Assembly (NCBI RefSeq): GCF_029227915.1 | Contig: NC_079876.1 | Coordinates: 3,908,001 to 3,972,000 of the forward strand | Direction: 5' to 3' | DNA length: 64,000 nt | Source: Hydractinia symbiolongicarpus | Taxonomy: Eukaryota; Cnidaria; Hydrozoa; Anthoathecata; Hydractiniidae | Shown: positions 23,004 to 34,900 of the stretch, one piece after another | How positions within the stretch are numbered: position 1 is the first letter of the stretch | Layout of the letters: the number at the start of each line of letters is the position of its first letter | Made by a program: the position numbers and the translations under genes | Notes under the pieces: model-generated | The model's database searches: none | The model's input: only the letters and a program-made list of their open reading frames with translations | Told to the model about the DNA's origin: nothing

Positions 23004-25240
23004 TTGTAGTCCAATTGTCTCACTTATAACATTTATAAAGTCACAGTCCAAAATCAGTTCAATTAAGTCCCACAGTCAATCGTTTCACTGCTAAAACCGA
23101 TGCAACCTAGTAATATTGGAAAAATATCGCTAAATACATGTTAGTACGAGTATGTGACGCAACCGTTGTAACTCACACGGACTGTAGCCGTTAGAAAGTC
23201 AATGAAATGAAGTTTTAGAAACTGTCGCTATTTCTTCAGCGCGCGATAACGGCTAGGATTGGTCCCACAGTAAAAATGACTTAACTATCTAAATTTTTAG
23301 ATGAAGTGCTACCAAAGCGCCCAGTGTAATCGCTGAGTTCCGGCAATCATGTCAAATTAAGAAGAATGTTATTTCTTGGAGTCCAGTTGTCTCATTTATC
23401 ACATTTATCAAGTCACAGCCCAATATCAGTTCAATTAAGTCCCACAGTCAATCGTTTCACTGTTAAAAGCGATACAACCTAGTATTACCGGAAAGATATC
23501 ACGAAATACATTTTGGTAAGAATATGTGACTCAGCTGTTGTAACTCAAACGGATTGATACTGTTAGAAAGTCAATGAAATGTACTTTTTGAAACTGTCGC
23601 TATTTTTTCAGAGCGGGATAACGACTAGGATTGGTCCCACAGTAAGAAATGACTTATTTATCTAAATTCTTAAATGAAGCGCTACCACAGCGCCCAGTGT
23701 AATCGAAGAGTTCCGGCAATCATGTCAAATTAAAAAGAATGTTATTTCTTGGAGTCCAATTGTCTCATTTATAACATTTATAAGGTCACAGTCAAAAATC
23801 AGTTCAATTTAATCTCACAGTTAATCATTTCACTGTTAAAAGCGATGCAACCTATTAATATGAGAAAATTATCGCTAAATACATGTTGGTACGAATATAT
23901 GACTCATCCGTTGTAACTCAAACGGATTGATGCTGTTAGAAAGTCAATGAAATGTAGTTTTTGAAACGGTCTCTATATGTTCAGCGCGGGATAACGGCTA
24001 GGATTGGTCCCACAGTAAAAAATGACTTATTTATCTAAATTTTTAAATGAAGCGCTACCACAGCGACCAGTGTAATCGCTGAGTTCCTGCAATCATGTCA
24101 AATTAAGAAGAATGTTATTTCTTGTAGTCCAATTGTCTCACTTACAACATTTATAAGGTCACAGTCAAAAATCAGTTCAATTAAGTCCCACAGTCAATCG
24201 TTTCACTGTTAAAAGCAATGCAACCTATTAATATGAGAAAATTATCGCTAAATACATGTTGGTACGAATATATGACTCATCCGTTGTAACTCAAACGGAT
24301 TGATGCTGTTAGAAAGTCAATGAAATGTAGTTTTTGAAACTGTCTCTATTTCTTCAGCGCGGGATAACGGCTAGGATTGGTCCCACAGTAAAAAATGACT
24401 TATTTATCTAAATTTTTAAATGAATCGCTACCACAGCGACCAGTGTAATCGCTGAGTTCCGGCAATCATGTCAAATTAAGAAGAATGTTATTTCTTGTAG
24501 TCCAATTGTCTCACTTATAACATTTATAAAGTCACAGTCCAAAATCAGTTCAATTAAGTCCCACAGTCAATCGTTTCACTGCTAAAAGCGATGCAACCTA
24601 GTAATATTGGAAAAATATCGCTAAATACATGTTGGTACGAGTATGTGACGCAACCGTTGTAACTGAAGCAGATTGATATCGTTAGAAAGTCAATGAAATG
24701 TAGTTTTTGAAACTGTCGCTATTTTTTCAGAGCGGGATAACGACTAGGATTGGTCCCACAGTAAGAAATGACTTATTTATCTAAATTCTTAAATGAAGCG
24801 CTACCACAGCGCCCAGTGTAATCGCAGAGTTCCGGCAATCATTTCAAATTAAAAAGAATGTTATTTCTTGGAGTCCAATTGTCTCACTTATAACATTTAT
24901 AAGGTCACAGTCAAAAATCAGTTCAATTTAATCCCACAGTTAATCATTTCACTGTTAAAAGCGATGCAACCTATTAATATGAGAAAATTATCGCTAAATA
25001 CATGTTGGTACGAATATATGACTCATCCGTTGTAACTCAAACGGATTGATGCTGTTAGAAAGTCAATGAAATGTAGTTTTTGAACCTGTCTCTATTTCTT
25101 CAGCGCGGGATAACGGCTAGGATTGGTCCCACAGTAAAAAATGACTTATTTATCTAAATTTTTAAATGAAGCGCTACCACAGCGACCAGTGTAATCGCTG
25201 AGTTCCGGCAATCATGTCAAATTAGGAAGAATGTTATTTC
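23004..25240. repeat. 6-monomer higher-order repeat, copy 2
   Basis: Monomers start at 23004, 23376, 23749, 24122, 24495 and 24868. Differences from copy 1 noticed by eye: CATGTTAG versus CATGATAG, GAAACTG versus GAAAGTG, GCGGGAT versus GCGGCAT, ATCGAAG versus ATCGCAG, TATGTTC versus TATCTTC, GAAGCGC versus GAAGCCC, CAGAGCGGGATA versus CACAGCGGGAGA, and CATTTCA versus CATGTCA. That is about ten in 2.2 kb. The match ends near 25,043, where GATGCTG replaces GATACTG. Confidence 0.95.
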
Positions 25241-28187
25241 TTGTAGTCCAATTGTCTCACTTATAACATTTATAAAGTCACAGTCCAAAATCAGTTCAAT
25301 TAAGTCCCACAGTCAATCGTTTCACTGCTAAAAGCGATGCAACCTAGTAATATTGGAAAAATATCGCTAAATACATGTTGGTACGAGTATGTGACGCAAC
25401 CGTTGTAACTGAAGCAGATTGATATCGTTAGAAAGTCAATGAAATGTAGTTTTTGAAACTGTCGCTATTTCTTCAGCGCGCGATAACGGCTAGGATTGGT
25501 CCCACAGTAAAAATGACTTAACTATCTAAATTCTTAAATGAAGCGCTACCACAGCGCTCAGTGTAATCGCTGAGTTCCGGCAATCATGTCAAATTAAAAA
25601 GAATGTTATTTCTTGGAGTCCAATTGTCTCACTTATAAAATTTATAAGGTGACAGTAAAAAATCAGTTCAATTTAATCCCACAGTCAATCATTTCACTGT
25701 TAAAAGCGATGCAACCTATTAATATGAGAAAATTATCGCTAAATACATTTTGGTACGAATATATGACTCATCCGTTGTTACTCAAACGGATTGATGCTGT
25801 TAGAAAGTCAATGAAATGTAGTTTTTGAAATTGTCTCTATATCTTCAGCGCGGGATAACGGCTAGGATTGGTCCCACAGTAAAAAATGACTTATTTATCT
25901 AAATTTTTAAATGAAGCGCTACCACAGCGACCAGTGTAATCGCTGAGCTCCTGCAATCATGTCAAATTAAGAAGAATGTTATTTCTTGTAGTCCAATTGT
26001 CTCACTTATAACATTTATAAAGTCACAGTCCAAAGTCAGTTCAATTAAGTCCCACAGTCAATCGTTTCACTGTTAAAAGCGATGCAACCTATTAATATTG
26101 GAAAAATATCGCTAAATACATGTTGGTACGAGTATGTGACGCAACCGTTGTAACTGAAGCGGATTGATACCGTTAGAAAGTCAATGAAATGTAGCTTTTG
26201 AAACTGTCGCTATTTCTTCAGCGCGCGATAACGGCTAGGATTAGTCCCACAGTAAAAATGACTTAACTATCTAAATTTTTAAATGAAGTGCTACCAAAGC
26301 GCCCAGTGTAATCGCTGAGTTCCGGCAATCACGTCAAATTAAGAAGAATGTTATTTCTTGGGGTCCAGTTTTCTCATTTATAACATTTATAAAGTCACAG
26401 TCCAAAATCAGTTCAATTAAGTCCCACAGTCAATCGTTTCACTGCTAAAAGCGATGCAACCTAGTAATATTGGAAAAATATCGCTAAATACATGTTGGTA
26501 CGAGTATGTGACGCAACCGTTGTAACTGAAGCAGATTGATATCGTTAGAAAGTCAATGAAATGTAGTTTTTGAAACTGTCGCTATTTCTTCAGCGCGCGA
26601 TAACGGCTAGGATTGGTCCCACAGTAAAAATGACTTAACTATCTAAATTCTTAAATGAAGCGCTACCACAGCGCTCAGTGTAATCGCTGAGTTCCGGCAA
26701 TCATGTCAAATTAAAAAGAATGTTATTTCTTGGAGTCCAATTGTCTCACTTATAAAATTTATAAGGTGACAGTCAAAAATCAGTTCAATTTAATCCCACA
26801 GTCAATCATTTCACTGTTAAAAGCGATGCAACCTATTAATATGAGAAAATTATCGCTAAATACATTTTGGTACGAATATATGACTCATCCGTTGTTACTC
26901 AAACGGATTGATGCTGTTAGAAAGTCAATGAAATGTAGTTTTTGAAACTGTCTCTATATCTTCAGCGCGGGATAACGGCTAGGATTGGTCCCACAGTAAA
27001 AAATGACTTATTTATCTAAATTTTTAAATGAAGCGCTACTACAGCGCCCAGTGTAATCGCTGAGTTCCGGCAATCATGTCAAATTAAAAATAATGTTATT
27101 TCTTGGAGTCCAATTGTCTCACTTATAACATTTATAAGGTCACAGTCAAAAATCAGTTCAATTTAATCCCACAGTTAATCATTTCACTGTTAAAAGCGAT
27201 GCAACCTATTAATATGAGAAAATTATCGCCAAATACATGTTGGTACGAATATATGACTCATCCGTTGTAACTCAAACGGATTGATGCTGTTAGAAAGTCA
27301 ATGAAATGTAGTTTTTGAACCTGTCTCTATTTCTTCAGCGCGGGATAACGGCTAGGATTGGTCCCACAGTAAAAACGACTTAACTATCTAAACTTTTAGA
27401 TGAAGTGCTACCACAGCGCCCAGTGTAATCGCTGAGTTCCGGCAATCATGTCAAATTAAGAAGAATGTTATTTCTTGGAGTCCAATTGTCTCATTTATCA
27501 CATTTATCAAGTCACAGCCCAATATCAGTTCAATTAAGTCCCACTGTCAATCGTTTCACTGTTAAAAGCGATACAACCTAGTATTACCGGAAAGATATCA
27601 CGAAATACATTTTGGTAAGAATATGTGACTTAGCTGTTGTAACTCAAACGGATTGATACTGTTAGAAAGTCAATGAAATGTACTTTTTGAAACTGTCGCT
27701 ATTTTTTCAGAGCGGGATAACGACTAGGATTGGTCCCACAGTAAGAAATGACTTATTTATCTAAATTCTTAAATGAAGCGCTACCACAGCGCCCAGTGTA
27801 ATCGCAGAGTTCCGGCAATCATGTCAAATTAAAAAGAATGTTATTTCTTGGAGTCCAATTGTCTCACTTATAACATTTATAAGGTCACAGTCAAAAATCA
27901 GTTCAATTTAATCCCACAGTTAATCATTTCACTGTTAAAAGCGATGCAACCTATTAATATGAGAAAATTATCGCTAAATACATGTTGGTACGAATATATG
28001 ACTCATCCGTTGTTACTCAAACGGATTGATGCTGTTAGAAAGTCAATGAAATGTAGTTTTTGAAACTGTCTCTATATCTTCAGCGCGGGATAACGGCTAG
28101 GATTGGTCCCACAGTAAAAAATGACTTATTTATCTAAATTTTTAAATGAAGCCCTACCACAGCGACCAGTGTAATTGCTGAGTTCCT
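25241..28187. repeat. 3- and 4-monomer steps related to the 14-monomer repeat
   Basis: Monomers start at 25241, 25613, 25986, 26358, 26730, 27103, 27475 and 27848. The run 25613-25986-26358 uses the order of units 1, 2 and 3 of the later 14-monomer repeat, but returns to unit 1 at 26730. This happens because the monomer at 26358 changes from a unit-3 front to a unit-14 rear. Monomer 27848 is again unit-1-like. The block looks like shortened derivatives of the larger repeat, or its precursors. Confidence 0.82.
26358..26729. other. Chimeric monomer (unit 3 front, unit 14 rear)
   Basis: The monomer opens with GGGGTCCAGTTTTCTCATTTAT, as unit 3 does, but after about 26,378 continues AACATTTATAAAGTCACAG with GTCCAAAATCAG and TCACTGCTAAAAGCG, as unit 14 does. 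It explains why the order returns to unit 1 at 26,730 and creates a 3-monomer step. It is a direct trace of out-of-register recombination. Confidence 0.82.
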
Positions 28188-31100
28188 GCAATCATGTCAA
28201 ATTAAGAAGAATGTTATTTCTTGTAGTCCAATTGTCTCACTTATAACATTTATAAAGTCACAGTCCAAAGTCAGTTCAATTAAGTCCCACAGTCAATCGT
28301 TTCACTGTTAAAAGCGATGCAACCTATTAATATTGGAAAAATATCGCTAAATACATGTTGGTACGAGTATGTGACGCAACCGTTGTAACTGAAGCGGATT
28401 GATACCGTTAGAAAGTCAATGAAATGTAGCTTTTGAAACTGTCGCTATTTCTTCAGCGCGCGATAACGGCTAGGATTAGTCCCACAGTAAAAATGACTTA
28501 ACTATCTAAATTTTTAAATGAAGTGCTACCAAAGCGCCCAGTGTAATCGCTGAGTTCCGGCAATCACGTCAAATTAAGACGAATGTTATTTCTTGTAGTC
28601 CAATTGTCTCACTTATAACATTTATAAAGTCACAGTCCAAAGTCAGTTCAATTAAGTCCCACAGTCAATCGTTTCACTGTTAAAAGCGATGCAACCTATT
28701 AATATTGGAAAAATATCGCTAAATACATGTTGGTACGAGTATGTGACGCAACCGTTGTAACTGAAGCGGATTGATACCGTTAGAAAGTCAATGAAATGTA
28801 GCTTTTGAAACTGTCGCTATTTCTTCAGCGCGCGATAACGGCTAGGATTAGTCCCACAGTAAAAATGACTTAACTATCTAAATTTTTAAATGAAGTGCTA
28901 CCAAAGCGCCCAGTGTAATCGCTGAGTTCCGGCAATCATGTCAAATTAAGAAGAATGTTATTTCTTGGAGTCCAATTGTCTCATTTATCACATTTATCAA
29001 GTCACAGCCCAATATCAGTTCAATTAAGTCCCACTGTCAATCGTTTCACTGTTAAAAGCGATACAACCTAGTATTACCGGAAAGATATCACGAAATACAT
29101 TTTGGTAAGAATATGTGACTTAGCTGTTGTAACTCAAACGGATTGATACTGTTAGAAAGTCAATGAAATGTACTTTTTGAAACTGTCGCTATTTTTTCAG
29201 AGCGGGATAACGACTAGGATTGGTCCCACAGTAAGAAATAAATTATTTATCTAAATTCTTAAATGAAGCGCTACCACAGCGCCCAGTGTAATCGCAGAGT
29301 TCCGGCAATCATGTCAAATTAAAAGGAAATGTTATTTCTTGGAGTCCAATTGTCTCACTTATAACATTTATAAGGTCACAGTCAAAAATCAGTTCAATTT
29401 AATCCCACAGTTAATCATTTCACTGTTAAAAGCGATGCAACCTATTAATATGAGAAAATTATCGCTAAATACATGTTGGTACGAATATATGACTCATCCG
29501 TTGTTACTCAAACGGATTGATGCTGTTAGAAAGTCAATGAAATGTAGTTTTTGAAACTGTCTCTATATCTTCAGCGCGGGATAACGGCTAGGATTGGTCC
29601 CACAGTAAAAAATGACTTATTTATCTAAATTTTTAAATGAAGCGCTACCACAGCGACCAGTGTAATCGCTGAGTTCCTGCAATCATGTCAAATTAAGAAG
29701 AATGTTATTTCTTGTAGTCCAATTGTCTCACTTATAACATTTATAAAGTCACAGTCCAAAGTCAGTTCAATTAAGTCCCACAGTCAATTGTTTCACTGTT
29801 AAAAGCGATGCAACCTATTAATATTGGAAAAATATCGCTAAATACATGTTGGTACGAGTATGTGACGCAACCGTTGTAACTGAAGCGGATTGATACCGTT
29901 AGAAAGTCAATGAAATGTAGCTTTTGAAACTGTCGCTATTTCTTCAGCGCGCGTTAACGGCTAGGATTAGTCCCACAGTAAAAATGACTTAACTATATAA
30001 ATTTTTAAATGAAGTGCTACCAAAGCGCCCAGTGTAATCGCTGAGTTCCGGCAATCACGTCAAATTAAGAAGAATGTTATTTCTTGTAGTCCAATTGTCT
30101 CACTTATAACATTTATAAAGTCACAGTCCAAAGTCAGTTCAATTAATTCCCACAGTCAATCGTTTCACTGTTAATAGCGATGCAACATAGTAATATCAGA
30201 AAAATATCGCTAAATACATGTTGGTACGGATATGTGACCCAACCGTTGTAACTCACACGGACTGTAACCGTTAGAAAGTCAATGAAATGTAGTTTTTGAA
30301 ACTGTCGCTATTTCTTCAGCGCGCGATAACAGATAGGATTGGTCTTACAGTAAGAAATGACATATTTATCTAAAATTTTAAATGAAGCGCTACTACAGCG
30401 CCCAGTGTAATCGCTGAGTTCCGGCAATCATGTCAAATTAAAAATAATGTTATTTCTTGGAGTCCAATTGTCTCACTTATAACATTTATAAAGTCACAGT
30501 CCAAAATCAGTTCAATTAAGTCCCACAGTCAATCGTTTCACTGCTAAAAGCGATGCAACCTAGTAATATTGGAAAAATATCGCTAAATACATGTTGGTAC
30601 GAGTATGTGACGCAACCGTTGTAACTGAAGCAGATTGATATCGTTAGAAAGTCAATGAAATGTAGTTTTTGAAACTGTCGTTATTTCTTCAGCGCGCGAT
30701 AACGGCTAGGATTGGTCCCACAGTAAAAATGACTTAACTATCTAAATTTTTAGATGAAGTGCTACCACAGCGCCCAGTGTAATCGCTGAGTTCCGGCAAT
30801 CATGTCAAATTAAGAAGAATGTTATTTCTTGGAGTCCAATTGTCTTATTTATCACATTTATCAATTCACAGCCCAATATCAGTTCAATTAAGTCCCACTG
30901 TCAATCGTTTCACTGTTAAAAGCGATACAACCTAGTATTACCGGAAAGATATCACGAAATACATTTTGGTAAGAATATGTGACTTAGCTGTTGTAACTCA
31001 AACGGATTGATACTGTTAGAAAGTCAATGAAATGTACTTTTTGAAACTGTCGCTATTTTTTCAGAGCGGGATAACGACTAGGATTGGTCCCACAGTAAGA

Positions 31101-31947
31101 AATGACTTATTTATCTAAATTCTTAAATGAAGCGCTACCACAGCGCCCAGTGTAATCACAGAGTTCCGGCAATCATGTCAAATTAAAAGGAAATGTTATT
31201 TCTTGGAGTCCAATTGTCTCACTTATAACATTTATAAGGTCACAGTCAAAAATCAGTTCAATTTAATCCCACAGTTAATCATTTCACTGTTAAAAGCGAT
31301 GCAACCTATTAATATGAGAAAATTATCGCTAAATACATGTTGGTACGAATATATGACTCATCCGTTGTAACTCAAACGGATTGATGCTGTTAGAAAGTCA
31401 ATGAAATGTAGTTTTTGAACCTTTCTCTATTTCTTCAGCGCGGGATAACGGCTAGGATTGGTCCCACAGTAAAAAATGACTTATTTATCTAAATTTTTAA
31501 ATGAAGCGCTACCACAGCGACCAGTGTAATCGCTGAGTTCCGGCAATCATGTCAAATTAAGAAGAATGTTATTTCTTGTAGTCCAATTGTCTCACTTATA
31601 ACATTTATAAAGTCACAGTCCAAAATCAGTTCAATTAAGTCCCACAGTCAATCGTTTCACTGCTAAAAGCGATGCAACCTAGTAATATTGGAAAAATATC
31701 GCTAAATACATGTTGGTACGAGTATGTGACGCAACCGTTGTAACTGAAGCAGATTGATATCGTTAGAAAGTCAATGAAATGTAGTTTATGAAACTGTCGC
31801 TATTTCTTCAGCGCGCGATAACGGCTAGGATTGGTCCCACAGTAAAAATGACTTAACTATCTAAATTCTTAAATGAAGCGCTACCACAGCGCTCAGTGTA
31901 ATCGCTGAGTTCCGGCAATCATGTCAAATTAAAAAGAATGTTATTTC
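28188..31947. repeat. Left flank of the long duplicated segment, copy A
   Basis: Monomers start at 28221, 28593, 28965, 29339, 29712, 30084, 30457, 30829, 31203 and 31576. From 28,188 the sequence matches 50,181 onward at a constant offset of 21,993 bp; just upstream the two differ (CCTGC versus CCGGC at 28,187). Monomers 28221 and 28593 are a one-monomer tandem duplication. From 30457 the order is units 9, 10, 11 and 14 of the 14-monomer repeat, leading into unit 1 at 31948. Confidence 0.92.
28221..28964. repeat. Single-monomer tandem duplication (2 x 372 bp)
   Basis: The monomers at 28221 and 28593 are nearly identical: both have GTCCAAAGTC, a CTATTAATATTGG rear, GTAGCTTTTG and ATTAGTCCC. 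The second is preceded by a private TTAAGACGAATG. The same pair exists at 50,214-50,957, so this duplication predates the long-range one. Confidence 0.92.
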
Positions 31948-34900
31948 TTGGAGTCCAATTGTCTCACTTATAAAATTTATAAGGTCCCAGTCAAAAATCA
32001 GTTCAATTTAATCCCACAGTCAATCATTTCACTGTTAAAAGCGATGCAACCTATTAATATGAGAAAATTATCGCTAAATACATGTTGGTACGAATATATG
32101 ACTCATCCGTTGTTACTCAAACGGATTGATGCTGTTAGAAAGTCAATGAAATGTAGTTTATGAAACTGTCTCTATATCTTCAGCGCGGGATAACGGCTAG
32201 GATTGGTCCCACAGTAAAAAATGACTTATTTATCTAAATTTTTAAATGAAGCGCTACCAAAGCGACCAGTGTAATCGCTGAGTTCCTGCAATCATGTCAA
32301 ATTAAGAAGAATGTTATTTCTTGTAGTCCAATTGTCTCACTTATAACATTTATAAAGTCACAGTCCAAAGTCAGTTCAATTAAATCCCACAGTCAATCGT
32401 TTCACTGTTAAAAGCGATGCAACCTATTAATATTGGAAAAATATCGCTAAATACATGTTGGTACGAGTATGTGACGCAACCGTTGTAACTGAAGCGGATT
32501 GATACCGTTAGAAAGTCAATGAAATGTAGCTTTTGAAACTGTCGCTATTTCTTCAGCGCGCGATAACGGCTAGGATTAGTCCCACAGTAAAAATGACTTA
32601 ACTATCTAAATTTTTAAATGAAGTGCTACCAAAGCGCCCAGTGTAATCGCTGAGTTCCGGCAATCACGTCAAATTAAGAAGAATGTTATTTCTTGGGGTC
32701 CAGTTTTCTCATTTATCACATTTATCAGGTCACAGTCCAAAGTTAGTTCAATTAAGTCACACAGTCAATCGTTTCACTGTTAATAGCGATGCAACATAGT
32801 AATATCAGAAAAATATCGCTAAACACATGTTGGTACGGATATGTGACCCAACCGTTGTAACTCACACGGACTGTAACCGTTAGAAAGTCAATGAAATGTA
32901 GTTTTTGAAACTGTCGCTATTTCTTCAGCGCGCGATAACAGATAGGATTGGTCTTACAGTAAGAAATGACATATTTATCTAAAATTTTAAATGAAGCGCT
33001 ACCACAGCGCCCAGTGTAATCGCTGAGTTCCGGCAATCATGTCAAATTAAAAATAATGTTATTTCTTGGAGTCCAATTGTCTCACTTATAACATTTATAA
33101 GGTCACAGCTCAAAATCAGTTCCAATTAAGTCCCACAGTCAATCGTTTCACTGTTAAAAGCGATACAACCTAGTATTACCGGAAAGATATCACGAAATAC
33201 ATTTTGGTACGAGTATGTGACGCAACCGTTGTAACTGAAGAGGATTGATACCGTTAGAAAGTCAATGAAATGTAGTTTTTGAAACTGTCGCTATTTCTTC
33301 AGCGCGCGATAACGGCTAGGATTGGTCCAACAGTAAAAATGACTTAATTATCTAAATTTTAAAATGAAGTGCTACCACAGCGCCCAGTGCAATCTCTGAG
33401 TTCCGGCAATCACGTCAAATTAAGAAGAATGTTATTTCTTGGAGTCCAATTGTCTCACTTATAACACTTATAAGGTCACAGCCCAATATTAGTTCAATTA
33501 AGTCCCACAGTCAATCGTTTCACTGTTAAAAGCGATACAACCTAGTATTACCGGAAAGATATCACGAAATACATTTTGGTAAGAATATGTGACTCAGCCG
33601 TTGCAACTCAAACGGATGGTACTGTTAGAAAGTCAATGAAATGTACTTTTTGAAACTGTCGCTATTTCTTCAGAGCGGGATAACGGCTAGGATTGGTCCC
33701 ACAGTAAGAAATGACTTATTTATCTAAATTCTTAAATGAAGCGCTACCACAGCGCCCAGTGTAATCGCTGAGTTCCGGCAATCATGTCAAATTAAAAAGA
33801 ATTTTATTTCTTGGAGTCCAATTGTCTCACTTATAACATTTATAAGGTCACAGTCAAAAATCAGTTCAATTTAATCCCACAGTCAATCGTTTCACTGTTA
33901 AAAGCGATGCAACCTATTAATATGAGAAAATTATCGCTAAATACATGTTGGTACGAATATGTGACTCATCCGTTGTAACTCAAACGGATTGATGCTGTTA
34001 GAAAGTCAATGAAATGTAGTTTTTGATACTGTCTCTATTTCTTCAGCGCGGGATAACGGCTAGGATTGGTCCCACAATATAAAATGACTTATTTATCTAA
34101 ATTTTTAAATAAAGCGCTACCACAGCGACCAGTGTAATCGCTGAGTTCCGGCAATCATGTCAAATTAAGAAGAATGTTATTTCTTGTAGTCCAATTGTCT
34201 CACTTATAACGTTTATAAAGTCACAGTCCAAAATCAGTTCAATTAAGTCCCACAGTCAATAGTTTCACTGTTAAAAGCGATGCAACCTAGTAATGTTGGA
34301 AAAATATCGCTAAATACATGTTGGTACGAGCATGTGACGCAACAGTTGTAACTGAAGCGGATTGATACCGTTAGAAAGTCAATGAAATGTAGTTTTTGAT
34401 ACTGTCTCTATTTCTTCAGCGCGGGATAACGGCTAGGATTGGTCCCACAATATAAAATGACTTATTTATCTAAATTTTTAAATGAAGCGCTACCACAGCG
34501 ACCAGTGTAATCGCTGAGTTCCGACAATCATGTCAAATTCAGAAGAATGTTATTTCTTGTAGTCCAATTGTCTCACTTATAACGTTTATGAAGTCACAGT
34601 CCAAAATCAGTTCAATTAAGTCCCACAGTCAATCGTTTCACTGTTAATAGCGATGCAACATAGTAATATCAGAAAAATATCGCTAAATACATGTTGGTAC
34701 GGATATGTGACCCAACCGTTGTAACTCACACGGACTGTAACCGTTAGAAAGTCAATGAAATGTAGTTTTTGAAACTGTCGCTATTTCTTCAGCGCGCGAT
34801 AACAGATAGGATTGGTCTTACAGTAAGAAATGACATATTTATCTAAAATTTTAAATGAAGCGCTACTACAGCGCCCAGTGTAATCGCTGAGTTCCGGCAA

